Shown: positions 16,536 to 26,054, counted from the first letter of the stretch. The stretch: DNA of 64,000 nucleotides from Actinobacillus succinogenes 130Z (GCF_000017245.1 NC_009655.1:806001-870000), one strand, 5' to 3'. Numbers and translations are program-made. The notes: generated by a model from the letters alone, not told the origin.

Positions 16536-16976
16536 ATGGGCTTATTTGATTTTGTAGGAAACATCGGTAAAAAAATCTTCAATAAGGAAGAAGACGCATC
16601 TCAGGCGGTGACAAATCACATTGCCGAAGATAATCCGGGTATTGATAATGTGGCCGTAACCGTTGAAAACGGCGTAGCAAAACTTTCCGGTGTCGCCGCT
16701 ACGGCGGAAGCCGCGGAAAAGGCTATCCTGATGGCGGGTAACATTGAAGGTATTGAAGCGGTGAATATCGATGCAATCAAGGTATTGAACGGTTCGCTGG
16801 GCGGTGATGACGAATTTTATATCATCCAAAAAGGCGATTCGCTTTGGAAAATAGCGGAAAAAGCCTACGGCAACGGCGCTAAATATACCGCGATCGTGGC
16901 AGCCAATAAAGAAGTCATTAAAGATGAAAACAAAATTTTCCCGGGGCAAAAAATCCGTTTGCCGAAGTCACTATAA
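16536..16976 (+). CDS. kbp: Kbp/YgaU-like BON and LysM domain protein
   Basis: The 146-residue product has an N-terminal amphipathic start (MGLFDFVGNIGKKIF), a BON domain (residues 30-85; VENGVAKLSGVAATAEAAEKAILMAGNIEGIEAVN) and a C-terminal LysM domain (residues 93-142; FYIIQKGDSLWKIAEKAYGNGAKYTAIVAAN, IFPGQKIRLP). This is the exact layout of E. coli Kbp (YgaU), a cytoplasmic potassium-binding protein. There is no signal peptide, which fits a cytoplasmic role despite the LysM fold. It is a single-gene unit with its own terminator and a possible FNR site upstream. Confidence 0.93.
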   Translation: MGLFDFVGNIGKKIFNKEEDASQAVTNHIAEDNPGIDNVAVTVENGVAKLSGVAATAEAAEKAILMAGNIEGIEAVNIDAIKVLNGSLGGDDEFYIIQKGDSLWKIAEKAYGNGAKYTAIVAANKEVIKDENKIFPGQKIRLPKSL

Positions 16977-16993
16977 GGTTTTGTTTTCTCCTA

Positions 16994-17019
16994 TCCCGTC
17001 TCGCGAGGCGGGATTTTTT
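16994..17019 (+). terminator. kbp terminator
   Basis: TCCCGTCTCG/CGAGGCGGGA stem (16994-17013) with one mismatch, then six T. Confidence 0.9.
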
Positions 17020-17036
17020 GTGCATAAAATTTTTTC

Positions 17037-17065
17037 TCGACGAAATCCTAATCTTTCGCTATAAT
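17037..17065 (+). promoter_or_regulatory. Likely tig promoter
   Basis: TCGACG (17037-17042), 17-base spacer, perfect TATAAT (17060-17065), 52 bases before the tig start codon. Confidence 0.5.
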
Positions 17066-17116
17066 TCGCCAGTTTTATAGCCAAATTCATTCAAATTTAC
17101 TTAAAGGAAAACAAGA

Positions 17117-18412
17117 ATGTCAACAATTGAAACAACTCAAGGTTTAGAACGTCGCGTTTCTATCACTATTCCTGCTGACGAAGTTGAAACGGCCGTTCGC
17201 GAGCAATTAAAAGGCTTTGCTAAAAACGCACGCGTAGACGGTTTCCGTAAAGGTAAAGTTCCGCACCATATTATTGCACAGCGTTTCGGCTCGTCGGCGC
17301 GTTCTGAAGCGTTAAACGATTTACTGCCGCGTCATTTCTTTGATTTAGCGTTTAAAGAAAAATTAAACCTTGCGGGCCGTCCGACATTTGCCGTTGAAAA
17401 TGCAGAAAGCGGAAAAGACGTTGTATTCACTGCGACATTCGAAGTATATCCTGAAGTTGAATTGAAAGGTTTGGAAAATATTAAGGTAGAAAAACCGGTT
17501 GTTGAAATCACGGAAGCGGATGTCGACAACATGATCGAAGTATTACGCAAACAGCAAGCCACTTGGGCGGAAAGTCAAGCAGCGGCGAACGCCGAAGATC
17601 GCGTGACTATCGATTTCAGCGGTACTATCGACGGCGAAGAGTTTGAAGGCGGTAAAGCCTCCGATTTCGTATTGTTTATGGGACAAGGCCGTATGATTCC
17701 CGGTTTTGAAGAAGGCGTCATCGGCCATAAAGCCGGCGAACAATTCGATATCGATGTCACATTCCCGGCCGATTACCATGCCGAAAACTTAAAAGGTAAA
17801 GCGGCAAAATTCGCGATTACCTTGAAAAAAGTGGAAGTGATGGTATTACCTGAATTAACGGAGGAATTTGTAGCTAAATTCGGTCCGAATACTAAAACTG
17901 TGGCGGATTTACGCAATGAAATCCAAAAAAATATGCGACGCGAATTGAAAAATGCGTTAACTTCACGTGTGAAACAACAGGTTATCGACGGCTTGTTAGC
18001 GGAAAATGCGATTGACGTGCCTTTCGCTGCAGTGGATCAGGAAATCGAAGTCTTACGCGGTCAGGCGGCGCAACGTTTTGGTGGCAATACTCAGCAAGCT
18101 GCGCAATTACCGCGCGAATTGTTCGAAGAGCAGGCTAAACGTCGCGTTCAAGTCGGTTTATTGTTCGGTGAGATCATTTCGTCAAACGAATTAAAAGCCG
18201 ATGAAGAGCGCGTGAAAGCGATGATCGAAGATATTGCCTCCGCTTATGAACAACCGGCGGAAGTGATCGAATACTACAATAAAAACAATGAATTAATGAA
18301 TAATTTACGTAATGTGGTATTGGAAGAACAAGCGGTTGACGCCGTATTAGCGAAAGCGCAAGTGACCGAGAAAACAGCGTCATTCGATGAAATCATGAAT
18401 CCGCAAGCATAA
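17117..18412 (+). CDS. tig: Trigger factor
   Basis: Trigger factor is the ribosome-bound chaperone and peptidyl-prolyl isomerase that meets nascent chains at the exit tunnel. The 431-residue protein has the N-terminal ribosome-binding domain with the signature VDGFRKGKVP (close to GFRxGKVP), an FKBP domain (residues 150-245; DRVTIDFSGTIDGEEFEGGKASDFVLFMGQGRMIPGFEEGVIGHKAGE) and the C-terminal helical arms. It precedes clpP and clpX in the conserved order tig-clpP-clpX-lon. An inverted uptake-signal pair lies between tig and clpP. Confidence 0.98.
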   Translation: MSTIETTQGLERRVSITIPADEVETAVREQLKGFAKNARVDGFRKGKVPHHIIAQRFGSSARSEALNDLLPRHFFDLAFKEKLNLAGRPTFAVENAESGKDVVFTATFEVYPEVELKGLENIKVEKPVVEITEADVDNMIEVLRKQQATWAESQAAANAEDRVTIDFSGTIDGEEFEGGKASDFVLFMGQGRMIPGFEEGVIGHKAGEQFDIDVTFPADYHAENLKGKAAKFAITLKKVEVMVLPELTEEFVAKFGPNTKTVADLRNEIQKNMRRELKNALTSRVKQQVIDGLLAENAIDVPFAAVDQEIEVLRGQAAQRFGGNTQQAAQLPRELFEEQAKRRVQVGLLFGEIISSNELKADEERVKAMIEDIASAYEQPAEVIEYYNKNNELMNNLRNVVLEEQAVDAVLAKAQVTEKTASFDEIMNPQA

Positions 18413-18430
18413 TTTAGCTGACTGATTCGT

Positions 18431-18488
18431 AAAGTGCGGTCGATTTTACGTGAGTTTTAAAACTTACCGGAAATTGACCGCACTTTTT
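18431..18488 (+). terminator. tig terminator (spaced inverted uptake signals)
   Basis: AAAGTGCGGTC (18431-18441) pairs with GACCGCACTTT (18476-18486), loop of about 34 bases with its own AGTTTTAAAACT pairing, then TT. May be a partial terminator given the long loop. Confidence 0.55.
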
Positions 18489-18551
18489 CATTTCACGCCG
18501 ATTTCGGGTAGAATAAGCGAACGATTTTTTACTGAATTTACGGAGAACTTT

Positions 18552-19136
18552 ATGGCATTGGTTCCGATGGTGATCGAACAGACGTCGCGCGGCGAACGTT
18601 CGTACGATATTTACTCGCGTCTTTTAAAAGAACGCGTTATTTTTTTAAGCGGCGAAGTGGAAGATAATATGGCGAATTTGATTGTCGCCCAGCTTTTGTT
18701 TTTAGAGTCGGAAGATCCGGATAAAGACATCAACCTGTACATTAACAGCCCGGGCGGTTCTGTGACGGCGGGAATGGCAATTTACGACACTATGCAGTTT
18801 ATCAAACCGGATGTGCGTACGCTCTGTATCGGTCAGGCTTGTTCCATGGGCGCTTTTTTATTGGCAGGCGGTGCGGCGGGTAAACGGGCGGCATTGCCGA
18901 ATGCCCGAGTGATGATTCACCAGCCGCTGGGCGGATTCCGCGGTCAGGCGTCGGATATTCAAATTCACGCACAGGAAATTTTAAAAATCAAACATACCCT
19001 GAATGAGCGTTTGGCTTTCCATTCCGGTCAACCTTTGGAACAAATCGAAAAAGATACCGACCGCGATAATTTTATGTCGGCGGAAGAAGCCCAAAATTAC
19101 GGATTAATCGACAGCGTTTTAGTAAAACGCAGCTAA
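18552..19136 (+). CDS. clpP: ATP-dependent Clp protease proteolytic subunit
   Basis: ClpP forms the tetradecameric serine-protease barrel that degrades proteins unfolded by ClpX or ClpA. The 194-residue product starts at the ATG at 18552 (MALVPMVIEQTSRGERSYDIYSRLL), preceded by CGGAGAAC. The catalytic triad is visible: Ser in GQACSMGAFLL, His in VMIHQPLGG and Asp in DTDRDNFMSAEEA. The upstream 34-codon extension covers the uptake-signal hairpin and is rejected. clpX follows after 15 bases, so the two form an operon. Confidence 0.98.
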   Translation: MALVPMVIEQTSRGERSYDIYSRLLKERVIFLSGEVEDNMANLIVAQLLFLESEDPDKDINLYINSPGGSVTAGMAIYDTMQFIKPDVRTLCIGQACSMGAFLLAGGAAGKRAALPNARVMIHQPLGGFRGQASDIQIHAQEILKIKHTLNERLAFHSGQPLEQIEKDTDRDNFMSAEEAQNYGLIDSVLVKRS

Positions 19137-19151
19137 GTATTGAGAGATAAC

Positions 19152-20387
19152 ATGACAGACGAAAAAGAGACACGTTGTTCGTTTTGCGGCAAATCACAGG
19201 ATGAAGTGGGCAAACTTATTGCCGGTACATCGGGTTATATTTGCGGTGACTGCATCGATTTATGTCACACTTTATTACATGAAGAAATCGAAGCGGAAGA
19301 AGATGAAAGTGCGGATGAAATCGAAGAGAAATTACCGACGCCTCATGAAATCCGAGAACATTTGGACGATTATGTTATAGGCCAGGATTACGCCAAAAAA
19401 GTGTTGGCGGTCGCATTATATAATCATTACAAACGTTTGCGTTCCGGGCATAAAACCGATGCGGTGGAACTGAGCAAAAGTAACGTATTGTTGATCGGGC
19501 CGACCGGCAGCGGGAAAACCTTATTGGCACAAACTCTCGCGCGTATGTTGAACGTGCCGTTTGCTATGGCGGATGCCACCACTTTAACTGAAGCCGGTTA
19601 TGTAGGCGAAGATGTGGAAAATATTATCCAAAAATTACTGCAGAACTGCGATTATGACACGGAAAAAGCGGAACAGGGAATTATCTATATCGATGAAATC
19701 GATAAAATCACCCGTAAATCCGCCAATCCGTCCATTACCCGTGATGTGTCCGGCGAAGGCGTGCAACAGGCATTGCTGAAAATGATCGAAGGGACGATAG
19801 CCGCCGTTCCGCCGCAGGGCGGACGCAAACATCCGCAACAGGATATGATTCGGGTAGATACCTCGAAAATTTTGTTTATCTGCGGGGGCGCGTTTGCAGG
19901 ATTGGATAAAATCATCGAAAAACGCGTGCACGTGGGTAGCGGTATCGGTTTTAACGCGGAAGTCAAAGGCGAGCAGGATGAACTTACCCTGACGGATTTG
20001 TTCAAACAAATTGAAACGGAAGATTTAATCAAATTCGGTATGATTCCGGAATTTATCGGCCGTCTGCCGGTCATCGCACCGTTAAGCGAATTAGACGAAA
20101 ATGCGTTAATCTCTATTTTAACCGAACCGAAAAACGCATTGACTAAGCAATATCAGGCGTTATTCGGGCTGGAAGATGTCGAACTGGAATTTACGCCGGA
20201 ATCTTTAAAAGCCATGGCGAAAAAAGCGTTGGCGCGTAAAACCGGTGCGCGCGGTTTGCGCTCTATTGTGGAAGGCATTTTATTGGATACCATGTACGAT
20301 TTGCCGTCGCAAGAAAATTTAGCCAAAGTTATCGTTGATGAAGATGTAATTGAAAAAGGCGAAAAGCCGAAATTGATTTTCAAATAG
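19152..20387 (+). CDS. clpX: ATP-dependent Clp protease ATP-binding subunit ClpX
   Basis: ClpX is the AAA+ unfoldase that feeds ssrA-tagged and other substrates to ClpP. The 411-residue protein begins MTDEKETRCSFCGK, with the C4 zinc-binding domain (CSFCGK ... CGDCIDLC). It then shows Walker A GPTGSGKT, Walker B IIYIDEIDKI, the pore loop GYVGEDVE, the ClpP-binding IGF-type loop (SGIGFNAEVKGE) and the sensor-2 region ARKTGARGLRS. The ATG at 19152 is used; a start 12 bases earlier is possible but not family-like. A strong uptake-signal terminator follows. Confidence 0.98.
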   Translation: MTDEKETRCSFCGKSQDEVGKLIAGTSGYICGDCIDLCHTLLHEEIEAEEDESADEIEEKLPTPHEIREHLDDYVIGQDYAKKVLAVALYNHYKRLRSGHKTDAVELSKSNVLLIGPTGSGKTLLAQTLARMLNVPFAMADATTLTEAGYVGEDVENIIQKLLQNCDYDTEKAEQGIIYIDEIDKITRKSANPSITRDVSGEGVQQALLKMIEGTIAAVPPQGGRKHPQQDMIRVDTSKILFICGGAFAGLDKIIEKRVHVGSGIGFNAEVKGEQDELTLTDLFKQIETEDLIKFGMIPEFIGRLPVIAPLSELDENALISILTEPKNALTKQYQALFGLEDVELEFTPESLKAMAKKALARKTGARGLRSIVEGILLDTMYDLPSQENLAKVIVDEDVIEKGEKPKLIFK

Positions 20388-20403
20388 TTTCTCGTTTATC
20401 GTT

Positions 20404-20434
20404 AAAAAGTGCGGTTAAATTGACCGCACTTTTT
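20404..20434 (+). terminator. clpX terminator (inverted uptake-signal pair)
   Basis: AAAAAGTGCGGT (20404-20415) and ACCGCACTTTTT (20423-20434) form a perfect 12-bp stem with a 7-base loop and a T run. Confidence 0.9.
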
Positions 20435-20442
20435 AGTTTAAG

Positions 20443-20470
20443 CTTGAAGTTTGATTTTTCGTCCCCACTT
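20443..20470 (+). promoter_or_regulatory. Heat-shock (sigma-32) promoter of lon
   Basis: CTTGAAG (20443-20449) and CCCCACTT (20463-20470) with a 13-base spacer closely match the sigma-32 consensus CTTGAAA / CCCCATNT. It lies 45 bases before the lon start and directly behind the clpX terminator. Confidence 0.8.
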
Positions 20471-20514
20471 ACCAGTTAATCTACAGATTTAAAGAGAAGA
20501 AAGAGTATACAGAT

Positions 20515-22935
20515 ATGAATGCAAAACAAATTGAACGCCGTGAATTGCCGCTTCTTCCGCTTCGTGATGTGGTGGTTTTCCCATATATGGTGATGCCGTT
20601 GTTTGTGGGGCGCGATAAATCCATTCGCAGCCTGGAACAAGCGATGGAATCCGGCAAACAGCTGTTGCTTGTGGCTCAAAAACAGGCGGAAATCGAAGAT
20701 CCCGAAGCTAAAGATTTATATACCGTCGGCACGATCGTAAATATCATCCAAATGCTGAAACTGCCTGACGGTACGGTGAAAGTGCTGGTGGAAGGACAAC
20801 AGCGCGCGAACATTGTCAGTATCAGCGATACGGACGCGTTTACGGCAACCGTCGAATTGATGGACACGGTTTGGAGCGATGCTAAAGAACTTGATGTCGT
20901 GCGCCAAATGGCATTGAAAGAATTTGAAAATTATGTGAAGCAGAACAAGAAGATTCAGCCTGAAGTGCTGAATGCACTTTCCGGTATTGACGATGCGGAT
21001 CGCTTCGCGGATACCTTGGCGGCACATTTGCCTGTGGCGGTACGTCATAAGCAGGAAGTTTTGGTACGAGCCAACGTGCAGGAGCGTCTGGAATATCTGC
21101 TCGGTACGATGGAAAGCGAAACGGACTTGCTGCAAGTGGAAAAACGTATTCGTTCCAAAGTTAAAGAGCGCATGGAAAAAACGCAGCGCGATTATTATTT
21201 GAACGAACAGCTTAAAGTGATTCGCAAGGAGTTAGACGGCGATGAAGAAGCTGAAGCGGATAATGAAATCGATCAGCTGCGTAAAAAATTAGAGGCGGCG
21301 AAATTACCTGCGGAAGCGAAAGAAAAAGTCGAAAGCGAATTGAAAAAACTGAAAATGATGTCGCCTATGTCTTCGGAAGCGGCAGTGATTCGCGGGTATA
21401 TCGACTGGATGTTGCAGGTACCTTGGCATAAACGTACCAAAGTCAAAAAAGACATTTTGAAAGCACAGGCGGTTTTGGACGCGGATCACTACGGTTTGGA
21501 GCGGGTAAAAGAGCGTATTTTGGAATATCTTGCGGTACAAAGCCGTCTGAACCAAATCAAAGGACCTATTCTTTGTTTAGTCGGACCGCCGGGAGTAGGG
21601 AAAACTTCTTTAGGACAATCTATTGCCAATGCAACCGGCCGTAAATATGTACGAATGGCGTTAGGCGGCGTGCGGGATGAAGCGGAGATTCGCGGCCACC
21701 GTAAAACCTATATCGGTTCGTTACCGGGTAAACTGATTCAAAAAATGGCAAAAGTCGGCGTGAAGAATCCGTTATTCCTACTGGATGAGATCGATAAGAT
21801 GGCGATGGATCACAGAGGTGATCCGGCGTCGGCATTGCTTGAAGTGCTGGATCCGGAACAAAACTCGAAATTTAACGACCATTATTTAGAAGTGGATTAC
21901 GATTTATCCGACGTGATGTTCGTGGCCACCTCAAATTCCATGAATATCCCGGGACCGTTACTGGATCGCATGGAAGTAATTCGTCTTTCCGGTTATACCG
22001 AAGATGAGAAACTCAATATCGCTACCCGCCATTTACTGCAAAAACAAATGGAACGCAACGGACTGAAAAAAGGCGAATTAATTATTGAAGACAGTGCGAT
22101 TTTAGACATTATCCGTTATTACACCCGTGAAGCCGGCGTACGCGGACTTGAACGCGAGATTTCAAAAATCTGCCGTAAAGCGGTGAAAAACTTACTGCTT
22201 GATAAAAAAGCGAAAACGCTGGTCGTGAATGCGGACAATTTACATGATTATCTCGGCGTAAAACGTTTTGATTTCGGTCTGGCGGACACGCAAAATCGTG
22301 TGGGAGAAGTAACCGGATTGGCCTGGACGGAAGTCGGCGGCGATTTGCTTACCATTGAAACCGCTTCCGTTATCGGTAAAGGAAAACTGGCTTTCACCGG
22401 TTCTTTAGGCGATGTGATGAAAGAGTCCATCCAGGCGGCAATGACGGTTGTGCGTTCCCGCGCGGAAAAATTGGGAATCGCCGGCGATTTTCATGAAAAA
22501 CGCGATATTCATATTCATGTACCGGACGGTGCGACGCCGAAAGACGGTCCGAGCGCGGGGATCGCCATGTGTACGGCGTTGGTTTCCTGTTTAACGGGAA
22601 ATCCTGTGCGCGCCGATGTGGCGATGACGGGCGAAATCAGCTTACGCGGTAAAGTGTTGCCTATCGGCGGGTTAAAAGAAAAACTGCTGGCGGCACATCG
22701 CGGCGGTATTAAAACCGTGATTATTCCGAAAGATAATGTCAAAGATCTGGAGGAAATCCCGGAAAATGCCAAACAAAGTCTGACTATTCATGCGGTGGAA
22801 ACCATCGACGAAGTGTTGACGATTGCGTTGGAAAACCCGCCGCAAGGCGTGGAGTTTGTGAAATTGGCGCCGGTCAACCAGGTGAAAGTACCGCGTCCGC
22901 GTAAAACGCCTAAAAACAAACCGACGGTAAACTAA
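20515..22935 (+). CDS. lon: ATP-dependent protease Lon
   Basis: Lon degrades misfolded and regulatory proteins. The 806-residue protein has the N-terminal LAN domain (LPLLPLRDVVVFPYMVMPLFVGR), a coiled helical linker, the AAA+ module with Walker A GPPGVGKTSLGQSIA and Walker B NPLFLLDEIDKM, and the C-terminal protease domain with the catalytic Ser in KDGPSAGIAM and Lys in GLKEKLLAAHRGGIK. The C-terminal basic tail (KVPRPRKTPKNKPTVN) is longer than the protease core but usual for Pasteurellaceae. It has its own sigma-32 promoter after the clpX terminator. A perfect 16-base palindrome (22948-22963) lies between the stop codon and the terminator. Confidence 0.98.
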   Translation: MNAKQIERRELPLLPLRDVVVFPYMVMPLFVGRDKSIRSLEQAMESGKQLLLVAQKQAEIEDPEAKDLYTVGTIVNIIQMLKLPDGTVKVLVEGQQRANIVSISDTDAFTATVELMDTVWSDAKELDVVRQMALKEFENYVKQNKKIQPEVLNALSGIDDADRFADTLAAHLPVAVRHKQEVLVRANVQERLEYLLGTMESETDLLQVEKRIRSKVKERMEKTQRDYYLNEQLKVIRKELDGDEEAEADNEIDQLRKKLEAAKLPAEAKEKVESELKKLKMMSPMSSEAAVIRGYIDWMLQVPWHKRTKVKKDILKAQAVLDADHYGLERVKERILEYLAVQSRLNQIKGPILCLVGPPGVGKTSLGQSIANATGRKYVRMALGGVRDEAEIRGHRKTYIGSLPGKLIQKMAKVGVKNPLFLLDEIDKMAMDHRGDPASALLEVLDPEQNSKFNDHYLEVDYDLSDVMFVATSNSMNIPGPLLDRMEVIRLSGYTEDEKLNIATRHLLQKQMERNGLKKGELIIEDSAILDIIRYYTREAGVRGLEREISKICRKAVKNLLLDKKAKTLVVNADNLHDYLGVKRFDFGLADTQNRVGEVTGLAWTEVGGDLLTIETASVIGKGKLAFTGSLGDVMKESIQAAMTVVRSRAEKLGIAGDFHEKRDIHIHVPDGATPKDGPSAGIAMCTALVSCLTGNPVRADVAMTGEISLRGKVLPIGGLKEKLLAAHRGGIKTVIIPKDNVKDLEEIPENAKQSLTIHAVETIDEVLTIALENPPQGVEFVKLAPVNQVKVPRPRKTPKNKPTVN

Positions 22936-22975
22936 CCGATAAAATACAGTGACGTCCGTCACTAAATAAAGCATG

Positions 22976-23018
22976 AGTGCGGTGGAAAAAACGGAGGATT
23001 TTTTTACCGCACTTTTTT
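22976..23018 (+). terminator. lon terminator (inverted uptake signals)
   Basis: AGTGCGGT (22976-22983) and ACCGCACT (23006-23013) extended by GGAAAAAA / TTTTTTT pairing, then six T. Confidence 0.85.
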
Positions 23019-23115
23019 ATGCTGTAAATATTAAGAAATATTTGATGTTTAATTGTGCGCGATAATAGTAAGGCTGTAAAAAAACTGTTAGAATGAATCG
23101 TTTATTTCTTATCCA

Positions 23116-24006
23116 ATGCGTAAAGTTATGTTAAAAAAAGCTTTTTCGATTCTTTTACTTCTTCCGTCTTGGGCTATGGCGCAGTCTTATGTGGTTTATG
23201 ATTTTACCCATGATAAAGTGCTGGAAAGCCGCTCGCCGTATTCCGTACAGCCCATCGCTTCGGTAACAAAATTAATGACGGCAAACGTATTTTTGGAAAA
23301 TAACCGTAATCGAAACTGTACGGCGTCGATTACGGATGAAGATAACGATTATATTAAGGGTACGCATACCAGATTACCGAAATATACACCGATGCCCTGT
23401 AATGAATTACTGAAGGCTATGCTGGTGCATTCCGATAACTATGCCGCACATGCATTGGCGCGTTCGGCGGGGATGTCGCGCATTCGGTTTATCGGTAAAA
23501 TGAACGAAAAAGCAAAAGAATTGGGCATGAAATCCACCCGTTTCACTGACAGTTCGGGCTTATCCAGCAACAATGTTTCAAGTGTTATGGATTTGGTAAA
23601 ATTAGCCAAATACTCTTTGAACAAGCCGCAAATCCAAGCATTGTCCGATACTTCGGCGGCTTACATCCGGGCGGGTAAACGCAATGTTTTTGTGAAAAAT
23701 ACCAATAAATTAGTGCGGGAGGAAATTTTCGGCGCAGCACTGAACAAAACGGGATACATCCGCGAATCAGGATATAATCTGGTTTTCGTTAATAAATTTC
23801 AATGTCGCAAATCCACTATCGGCGTGATCAGCTTGAACAATACCAGCTCCGCTTTCCGTTCGGCATTCACCAAAAACAAGCTCGAACAGTACGGCTGTCT
23901 CACATTGAATAATCGGGAACTGCGTAATTCCGGCGATGACGCGCTTTATGAGGAAGGTTACGATGAAATGGCGTTTGAGCAATTGATTGAACGCGTTGCA
24001 AATTAA
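23116..24006 (+). CDS. pbpG: D-alanyl-D-alanine endopeptidase (PBP7)
   Basis: PbpG cleaves D-Ala-meso-DAP cross-links in peptidoglycan in the periplasm. The 296-residue protein has a signal peptide (KKAFSILLLLPSWAMA, cleavage near residue 22) and the three penicillin-binding motifs: S49-V-T-K, S106-D-N and K211-T-G. Length and lack of a C-terminal amphipathic anchor fit PBP7 rather than DacA-type carboxypeptidases. Two starts are possible (23116 and 23128). It is a single-gene unit between uptake-signal terminators of lon and its own at 24036. Confidence 0.93.
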   Translation: MRKVMLKKAFSILLLLPSWAMAQSYVVYDFTHDKVLESRSPYSVQPIASVTKLMTANVFLENNRNRNCTASITDEDNDYIKGTHTRLPKYTPMPCNELLKAMLVHSDNYAAHALARSAGMSRIRFIGKMNEKAKELGMKSTRFTDSSGLSSNNVSSVMDLVKLAKYSLNKPQIQALSDTSAAYIRAGKRNVFVKNTNKLVREEIFGAALNKTGYIRESGYNLVFVNKFQCRKSTIGVISLNNTSSAFRSAFTKNKLEQYGCLTLNNRELRNSGDDALYEEGYDEMAFEQLIERVAN

Positions 24007-24035
24007 CGGGTTTGCAGCAAATTTGTTTGCAGATT

Positions 24036-24077
24036 AAAAGTGCGGTGAAAAATTTACTTATTTTTCACCGCACTTTA
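24036..24077 (+). terminator. pbpG terminator (inverted uptake signals)
   Basis: AAAGTGCGGTGAAAAAT (24037-24053) and its exact complement (24060-24076) form a 17-bp stem with a 6-base loop. Confidence 0.9.
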
Positions 24078-24124
24078 TTTTATAATCGACGAGATTTTTT
24101 ATTTTTAAAATAGGATTAACAGCC

Positions 24125-25999
24125 ATGTTAATGGAAAAATTACACCATGCCGCCAACAACTGGGTTTCAAAAGCGATTTTAGGCGCTATCGCCGTCTCAT
24201 TCGTGGTTTCGGGTATGTACGGTTATCTGGGTTCGTCTTCCGATTCTTCGGCGGTAAAAGTAAACGGCGAAGAAATTTCCCAACAAAATTTCCAACAACA
24301 ATATAACAACGAATTTCAACGCTTGGAACAACAGTTAGGACCGCAGTTCGCCGCTTTATCGGATACGCCGGAATTTACCGCGGGGTTACGTCAAACCGTA
24401 CTTAACCGATTGATTGATCAGGAATTATTGCGTCAATACGGTGATGAATTGAATATTGCCGTAAGCGACGAACAAATTAAACGGGAAATTGTACGCACAC
24501 CGGAATTTCAAGTGGACGGTAAATTCAGCAACGAAACTTATCAATTATTCTTGCGTAACAACAATTTAAGTTCCGATACTTACGCTCAATATTTGCGCGA
24601 AGCGTTACGTTTGGCGCAACTGCAAAGCGCACTGACGGATACCGCTTTTTTACTGCCGGCTAATCAGGAGGCGTTCGCCAAAGGATTTTTCCAATCCCGT
24701 GCCGTGCGTTTGGCGCATTTACCCTTAGCGGCTGAAATTGCAAAACAGACGGTGACGGAAGAAGAAATTCAAAATTATTACAATTCGAATAAATCCGCCT
24801 TTACCGTACCGGAATTAATTAAAGTGCAATATTTGGATTTAACCCAAGCCGCAGCGGAAAAAACGGTGAAGGTGACCGATGTGGAAATCCAACAATATTA
24901 TCAGGATCATAAAGCGGATTTCACTACCAAAGGACAAGAACGCCTTGCCCATATTCAGTTAGCGAACGAAAAAGAGGCGTTGGATGCCTATGAAGCTTTA
25001 CAAAAAGGTGCGGATTTCGCTACGTTGGCAAAAGAAAAATCTAACGATAAAGTTTCTGCGGTAAACGGCGGAGATTTAGGCTGGCTGAATACCGGCGATT
25101 TACCGAAAGAATTTGAAGATGCGGCAACCATTCTTGAGGTCGGTCATTACAGTACGCCGGTAAATGTAGACGGTCAGTTCCATATTATTCAGGTATTGGA
25201 GCGTAAAGATTCCGCATTGTTACCGCTTGAACAAGTGAAAGAGCGGATTACCCAAGCCATTCGTCAGGATTTAGTCGGCAATCAGTTCTATGCGATGGAA
25301 AAACAGGCCGCGGAAAAAGCTTTTGAGGATCGCACTTCATTGGCTGCTGCGGCAAAAGCAGCGGGTGTGGAAATCAAAGAGACCGATTATTTCCCGCGTA
25401 ACGGAGTGCCGGCGGAATTGAATTTCCCGTCTGTGGTGAATGCGATGTTTGACGGCGATGTGTCACAAGGCAACGTGAATTCCGAACCGATGAATGTGGG
25501 CGAGCAACATTCCATTGTTGTCCGGGTGTTGGATCATAAAGCGGAAGGTACCAGAAGTTTGGAAGACGCTCATCAGGAAATCGCCGATTTCTTAAAACGC
25601 CGGAAAGCGGAAACCGCGATGTTGGCTCAAGCTGAAAACATTGTAAAAGATCTGGATGCCGATAAACCGTTACCGGCCGGTATTAACTTCGGTGCGGAAG
25701 AACAGTGGGTTTATGCGGAAAATAAAGATCCCGCTTTAAACAATATTATTTTCACTATGCAGCCGAAAGAAAACGGAACCGCCTATAAAGCGGCAAAAGC
25801 GAATAACGGCGATGTGATGATTGTGGCATTGGATAAAGTGGAAGACGGCCAGGTTGATAACGCCTTACGCCAGCGTTTCGACGCCCAAGTGTTACAGGAT
25901 AAAATGCGTGATGCCCAGCTTCATTTGTTACAATCGCTACGGGCTAAAGCGAAGATTGAAGTTAACGAATCTTTCATAAAGCAAAATGAAGATAATTAA
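24125..25999 (+). CDS. ppiD: Peptidyl-prolyl isomerase-like periplasmic chaperone PpiD
   Basis: PpiD is anchored in the inner membrane next to SecYEG and helps secreted proteins fold. The 624-residue product has one N-terminal membrane segment (VSKAILGAIAVSFVVSGMYGYLG), a SurA-like chaperone region (residues 35-200, rich in Gln and Glu) and a central parvulin domain (about residues 265-360; RLAHIQLANEKEALDAYEALQKGADFATLAKEKSNDKVSAVNGGDLGWLNTGDLPKEFEDA). Length matches the E. coli protein (623). It lies downstream of lon as in enterics, with pbpG placed in between here. Right after its stop comes a degraded insertion sequence. Confidence 0.95.
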   Translation: MLMEKLHHAANNWVSKAILGAIAVSFVVSGMYGYLGSSSDSSAVKVNGEEISQQNFQQQYNNEFQRLEQQLGPQFAALSDTPEFTAGLRQTVLNRLIDQELLRQYGDELNIAVSDEQIKREIVRTPEFQVDGKFSNETYQLFLRNNNLSSDTYAQYLREALRLAQLQSALTDTAFLLPANQEAFAKGFFQSRAVRLAHLPLAAEIAKQTVTEEEIQNYYNSNKSAFTVPELIKVQYLDLTQAAAEKTVKVTDVEIQQYYQDHKADFTTKGQERLAHIQLANEKEALDAYEALQKGADFATLAKEKSNDKVSAVNGGDLGWLNTGDLPKEFEDAATILEVGHYSTPVNVDGQFHIIQVLERKDSALLPLEQVKERITQAIRQDLVGNQFYAMEKQAAEKAFEDRTSLAAAAKAAGVEIKETDYFPRNGVPAELNFPSVVNAMFDGDVSQGNVNSEPMNVGEQHSIVVRVLDHKAEGTRSLEDAHQEIADFLKRRKAETAMLAQAENIVKDLDADKPLPAGINFGAEEQWVYAENKDPALNNIIFTMQPKENGTAYKAAKANNGDVMIVALDKVEDGQVDNALRQRFDAQVLQDKMRDAQLHLLQSLRAKAKIEVNESFIKQNEDN

Positions 26000-26054
26000 T
26001 CCTTTTATACTTAATGGTATCGTCGAGAAGATCTGACTTCCAAAAGTTAGACTG

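Noticed and set aside
18450..18551. N-terminal extension of clpP
   Set aside because: It covers the uptake-signal hairpin of the tig terminator; the ClpP family starts at 18552.
22948..22963. Perfect 16-base palindrome AGTGACGTCCGTCACT after lon
   Set aside because: It could be an operator or part of the terminator region, but nothing else supports a function; noted only in the lon entry.
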